Shown: positions 33,762-36,923 of the stretch, in pieces
Layout: the number at the start of each line of letters is the position of its first letter
Position numbering within the stretch: the first letter of the stretch is position 1
DNA from: DASRAJ01 sp039920305
Lineage (GTDB): Bacteria > Bacteroidota > Bacteroidia > Chitinophagales > UBA10324
Assembly (NCBI GenBank): GCA_039920305.1
Contig: JBDSEA010000013.1
Span: 1 to 36,923 of the forward strand
DNA: 36,923 nt
Direction of reading: 5' to 3'
Notes under the pieces: model-generated
The model's database searches: none
Seen by the model: the letters and a program-made list of their open reading frames with translations, nothing else
Told to the model about the DNA's origin: nothing
Translations under genes and position numbers: made by a program

Positions 33762-34952
33762 TCAATTCAGAATAGACAACTCAATAAAGCTGTTCTTTTT
33801 CTCTTCAAAAATGAAATTACTATAATCCTTAATCTCATTGTACAATGTATCACGCTCAACAGGATGCTTTCCCGCCTGCTTGATTAACTCAACAATATCC
33901 TGCGTGCTCATCGCGGGGTGCTGCTCCTCGGCGCCTGCCATGGAATAAATTTTCGTTGAATCGTCAATAGTGCCATCGAGGTCATCCACGCCAAAATTCA
34001 GCAGCAGTTGAGCAGTTTGCCTCCCGATCATAGGCCAATAGGCTTTGAGGTGCGGAATGTTATCGAGGAAAATTCTTGCCATTGCATAGCACCGTAAATC
34101 CTCAATGATTGAAGCTTCTGAAATATTCGACATCTCATTATCCTGGTTTCGAAATTTCAGGGGAATGAAACAATTGAACCCATTTGTTTTGTCCTGCAGT
34201 TCCCGCAGCCGGCTCATGTGATCAAGCCGGTGATGATATGTTTCAATGTGACCGTAAAGCATCGTACAGTTGGAATGCATTCCCATGCGGTGTGCAGCTT
34301 TATGAATACCAAGCCACTCCTCAGATGTTGCTTTGTCCTTGCAAATGATGCTTCTTATTTCATCATGGAAAATTTCCGCCCCGCCGCCGGGTAATGATTG
34401 CAGGCCGGCATCTTTCAAAATCTTTAATCCCTCTTCATAGCTGACCCTGGCTTTACGAAACATGTACTCCAGTTCAACTGCAGTGAATCCTTTAACATGA
34501 AGATCAGGGCGGTGCGCTTTGATTTTACGAATGAGATCCGCAAAAAAATAAATATCCATTTTAGGGTGAACCCCGCCTACAATATGAACTTCCGTAATCG
34601 GAATGCCATCGTACTTCTTAACCATGTCAAGCATCTGCTCGCCGCTTAGTTCCCACCCATCCTGCTGCGGCTGAAAATTTCTTGCGTATGAACAGAACTT
34701 ACAGTCGAACACGCATTTGTTTGTTGGCTCAATGTGAAAGTTCCGGTTAAAGAAAGTCTTGCTGCCAAACTTTTTTTCGCGGATGTGATTTGCAAGTGCC
34801 CCGAGTAAGCCGAGTTCGGCTTCGTTGTACAAGATCAATCCTTCTTCGATACTAATTCGGTTTCCTTCTGCAACCCTTACAGCAATGAGTTTTATATCAG
34901 GAGAAACACTAACTGACTCGAGAATAGTATTGATCGTTGTACTGCTGTTCAT
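33762..34952 (-). CDS. mqnE: aminofutalosine synthase (radical SAM)
   Basis: The second step of the futalosine pathway: a radical-SAM enzyme joining the MqnA product to SAM-derived adenosyl and giving aminofutalosine. The 396-residue product has the CxxxCxxC cluster motif TNKCVFDCKFCSYARN (Cys80, 84, 87), EVHIVGGVHPKMD, LPGGGAEIFHDEIRSI and NCTMLYGHIETYHHRLDH, which separate MqnE from MqnC. The start at 34952 (ATG) is chosen over a TTG at 34961 that adds three residues. A TAACTTTG box ends six bases before the ATG. The antitoxin-toxin remnant, histidine phosphatase and mqnA follow on the same strand. Confidence 0.95.
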   Translation of the reverse strand: MNSSTTINTILESVSVSPDIKLIAVRVAEGNRISIEEGLILYNEAELGLLGALANHIREKKFGSKTFFNRNFHIEPTNKCVFDCKFCSYARNFQPQQDGWELSGEQMLDMVKKYDGIPITEVHIVGGVHPKMDIYFFADLIRKIKAHRPDLHVKGFTAVELEYMFRKARVSYEEGLKILKDAGLQSLPGGGAEIFHDEIRSIICKDKATSEEWLGIHKAAHRMGMHSNCTMLYGHIETYHHRLDHMSRLRELQDKTNGFNCFIPLKFRNQDNEMSNISEASIIEDLRCYAMARIFLDNIPHLKAYWPMIGRQTAQLLLNFGVDDLDGTIDDSTKIYSMAGAEEQHPAMSTQDIVELIKQAGKHPVERDTLYNEIKDYSNFIFEEKKNSFIELSILN

Positions 34953-34958
34953 CGAATG

Positions 34959-34966
34959 CAAAGTTA
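34959..34966 (-). promoter_or_regulatory. mqnE: Bacteroidota -7 box (TAACTTTG) at the mqnE start
   Basis: TAACTTTG is identical to the gcvP -7 box and ends six bases before the mqnE ATG. No TTG is seen at the standard distance. If used, the transcript would start at or within a few bases of the ATG. Confidence 0.45.
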
Positions 34967-35148
34967 GGTGATGAAGGATTTGTTTGAACGCGGGTACAAG
35001 TAATCATCAAGCCGGTTCAAACTGACCAATGTTGATGCTGATTTTCATCGGGTGCCAGTCAACACTTTTTCATCAACGTACAAAAACCCTCAATTGCTTT
35101 TTTAAATTGTATGGTGCAGATAGTTCAATCGGGTAGCCAATGCAATAG

Positions 35149-35409
35149 TCACGCAGCCGTAGCGTCCACCTTGATTGTATAGCCAAGCTTGCGCATCATC
35201 TTCCCGCAATCTTCCCAGCTCAGACTAAACTCTTTCACATCAGCGAGACCCAGTTTGCCAAGTACTTCCCGCAAATCTTTTTCATCACCATTACGAAAAT
35301 TGGAATTCATAATCACGTTCTCTGCCCAGTCAATTAATTCAGTAAGGGAAATTTTATTTTGCAGGTAGCTCCGCAGTTTCTTTGCGGTTTTATCTTTTGT
35401 GATTTCCAT
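35149..35409 (-). CDS. small conserved-looking protein of unknown function, 86 aa
   Basis: The frame encodes a mostly helical, soluble protein: MEITKDKTAKKLRSYLQNKI, then LTELIDWAENVIMNSNF, a charged turn, LREVLGKLGLADVKEFSLSW and a C-terminal strand (LGYTIKVDA). It has no signal peptide or membrane segment. I do not recognise a named family, though the pattern KLRSYLxxxIxLxELxDWAE seems to recur in unannotated bacterial proteins. It begins 10 bases after the final stop of the broken gene at 35420-35758 and was probably its operon partner. It could be the surviving half of a two-gene accessory unit (inference). The 196 bases between it and mqnE hold no other gene that I can see. Confidence 0.65.
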   Translation of the reverse strand: MEITKDKTAKKLRSYLQNKISLTELIDWAENVIMNSNFRNGDEKDLREVLGKLGLADVKEFSLSWEDCGKMMRKLGYTIKVDATAA

Positions 35410-35419
35410 TTTGTTTTAG

Positions 35420-35758
35420 CTATTGATGGCCTTTGTCAACGGGATACTTCTCGTGCACTTCTATCAACTCATTTTTTTCATTGTAAAATTCCTGATAAAA
35501 TTTCAAAGTAATTTCATTCTTATTAACTTATTTGACGTAGCGCGCTTTCCGGCCATACTTACCGGACATTTGAAAAGAATAAGTTCTGCCATCATTTTCT
35601 GATTCAATCCAATAATCAAAAGCTTTTTCATTTTTCTTTCGCTTTTTTTAAATTCATTTCTAAATTGGGATTTTTTTCCGAAAGATGATTAAATGCTTGT
35701 GAAATTTTGAGACTAATCCTCCCCGTTGGGTGACAAAACTTAACTTATAGGTGTAGTC
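35420..35758 (-). pseudogene. broken small gene of unknown family upstream of the 86-aa gene
   Basis: No intact frame fills this gap, but coding-like text is clear on the minus strand. One frame reads EKAFDYWIESENDGRTYSFQ, then MSGKYGRKARYVK, a TAA at 35528-35530, and continues in the same frame NEITLKFYQEFYNEKNEL, IEVHEKYPVDKGHQ, stop (35420-35422). Just upstream, another frame reads QAFNHLSEKNPNLEMNLKKA and joins it by a one-base shift in an A-rich run near 35630. Further upstream the frame is unclear. So there is at least one nonsense codon and one frameshift. The intact product would have been about 110 residues. The family is not recognised. Confidence 0.6.
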
Positions 35759-35773
35759 TTAATTGACCAAACC

Positions 35774-36923
35774 CTAAACATTCTCTTCCATTTCCTTTCC
35801 GATCACATTTTCATGAACCTCCTTCCATTCTTTCACATCACCCCAATCGGCAGCATCAATAATGATGTTTGAGGGTGTTACCTCACCAAGTAAATTGAAA
35901 TCAATGGTCTTGCCCATCATGGCTTCAATAAAGTCATTTTGCTTTTCAGGCTGAATGCTGACCACGATGCGGCTCTGGCTTTCTCCAAACAGGAAAGCAT
36001 CCTTCCTGAAATTTTCATCGGTAGAAATATCAAATCCAAGATCGCTTGGCATTGCTGATTCAAGGAGTGTGGTAAACAAGCCTCCATCAGAAACATCATG
36101 CGCGGATTCAATCAGGTTACCTTTAATCAAAGCCCTGATGGTTTCATGCAACTCAAATTCTTCTTCCAGGCTGAAGTGCGGTGCCGGAGAAAATCGTACT
36201 CCGCAGACGTTCGTCAGATATTCTGAACAACCCAGATCATTCCGGGATTCACCAATAAGATAAATCAGATCTCCCTCATTGCGGAATTCAAGGGTCATCG
36301 CATATCCATGCTCTTCCAGAAGTCCGATCATGCCGATCACGGGGGTTGGAAATACCGGGCCATCATCTGCTGATTGATTGTAAAAACTAACATTGCCGCC
36401 GGTTACCGGCGTATCGAATTTCCTGCAGGCTTCTCCCATTCCCTGAATCACATTCACGAATTGCCAGTACACCTCTGGATTGTAAGGGTTTCCGAAATTC
36501 AGGCAGTTGGTAACAGCGACAGGGATGCCTCCTGAGCAAACAATATTTCTTGCAGCCTCGGCAACTGCAATCATTGCCCCTTTCTCAGGATCAGCGTGGA
36601 TGTACCGCGCATTGCAATCGGTGGTAATTGCGAGTGCCTTGCTGCTGTCCCTCATTCTGATGATTGCGGCATCAGATTGCGCATTTACAGAAGTGTTTGC
36701 AATGCCAACCATGGAATCGTATTGTTGTGTGATCCATTTTTTTGAAGCTATATTGGGAAGTGAAATCAGCTTCAATGCAATGCTTCGCAAGTCAGCTGGC
36801 TCAACAATAACATCGTGATGAAACTCATTGATGTGTTTCAGGTATTCAGGAAGGGAATACTCACGATCATACACCGGTGCACCCCCACCAAGCACGAGGG
36901 AATCCGCAGGAACTTCAGCAACC
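35774..36923 (-). CDS. purL: phosphoribosylformylglycinamidine synthase subunit PurL, C-terminal half
   Basis: The ATP-dependent amidotransferase step converting FGAR to FGAM in purine synthesis. The frame stays open to the right edge, so the N-terminal half lies outside; a GTG codon at 36895 is internal. The 383 residues seen match the second half of the small (PurLQS-type) PurL: ALAITTDCNARYIHADPEKG, EAARNIVCSGGIPVAVTNCL, NFGNPYNPEVYWQFV, PVTGGNVSFYN and AHDVSDGGLFTTLLESA. These form the second AIRS-like N and C domains. The C-terminus (GKEMEENV) is at the usual place. No glutaminase domain follows, which fits a separate PurQ. Confidence 0.93.
   Translation of the reverse strand, partial: VAEVPADSLVLGGGAPVYDREYSLPEYLKHINEFHHDVIVEPADLRSIALKLISLPNIASKKWITQQYDSMVGIANTSVNAQSDAAIIRMRDSSKALAITTDCNARYIHADPEKGAMIAVAEAARNIVCSGGIPVAVTNCLNFGNPYNPEVYWQFVNVIQGMGEACRKFDTPVTGGNVSFYNQSADDGPVFPTPVIGMIGLLEEHGYAMTLEFRNEGDLIYLIGESRNDLGCSEYLTNVCGVRFSPAPHFSLEEEFELHETIRALIKGNLIESAHDVSDGGLFTTLLESAMPSDLGFDISTDENFRKDAFLFGESQSRIVVSIQPEKQNDFIEAMMGKTIDFNLLGEVTPSNIIIDAADWGDVKEWKEVHENVIGKEMEENV

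Noticed and set aside
1..36923. CRISPR arrays, tRNA genes, insertion sequences, phage genes
   Set aside because: No regularly spaced repeats, cloverleaf-like sequences, transposase motifs or phage structural genes were seen on either strand.

Overview
The window is a typical chromosomal segment of a Bacteroidota bacterium. The evidence is several secreted proteins with C-terminal type IX secretion (T9SS) sorting domains and PKD modules, a T9SS plug protein, and promoters of the Bacteroidota form TTG/TTTG-N19-TAnnTTTG. Shine-Dalgarno sequences are absent before most starts. The futalosine menaquinone genes mqnA and mqnE point to a free-living or environmental lineage, perhaps Chitinophagia, Sphingobacteriia or Cytophagia; that placement is inference.

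Layout. 1-5995 (+): three tandem paralogous secreted beta-propeller/PKD proteins, the first cut by the left edge. 6004-7935 (-): two paralogous secreted proteins with a carbohydrate-binding-like domain. 7979-9238: a peroxiredoxin and an aquaporin, divergent. 9270-13400 (-): DoxX-like membrane protein, methyltransferase, a large T9SS cargo and a SAM hydrolase. 13563-14579 (+): PhoH. 14702-17401 (-): a 899-residue Asp-box (BNR) T9SS cargo with a strong terminator. 17585-19316 (-): lipA and an outer-membrane barrel protein. 19437-20912 (+): OsmC-like protein, guanine deaminase and a DUF922 lipoprotein. 20916-22560 (-): ald and tsaE. 22821-24110 (+): the T9SS plug protein. 24145-27303 (-): a four-gene unit of ECF sigma factor, anti-sigma factor and two envelope proteins. 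27568-28701 (-): rpsF-rpsR-rplI. 28813-31701 (-): gcvP. 31809-34952 (-): mqnE, a toxin-antitoxin remnant, a histidine phosphatase and mqnA. 35149-35758 (-): a small intact gene behind a broken one. 35774 to the right edge (-): the C-terminal half of PurL.

The secreted proteins and the plug protein belong to one theme: cell-surface display or secretion through T9SS. The sigma/anti-sigma unit looks like an envelope-sensing circuit. The rest is housekeeping: lipoate, glycine cleavage, menaquinone, purine, ribosome and tRNA modification.

The least ordinary parts are two decayed small accessory loci around mqnE. One is a PemK/MazF-like toxin whose reading frame is broken twice while its antitoxin stays intact. 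The other is a broken unknown gene followed by an intact 86-residue partner. No tRNA, CRISPR array, insertion sequence or phage gene was seen. The only gap over 300 bases between intact genes is 35410-35773, which holds the broken gene.
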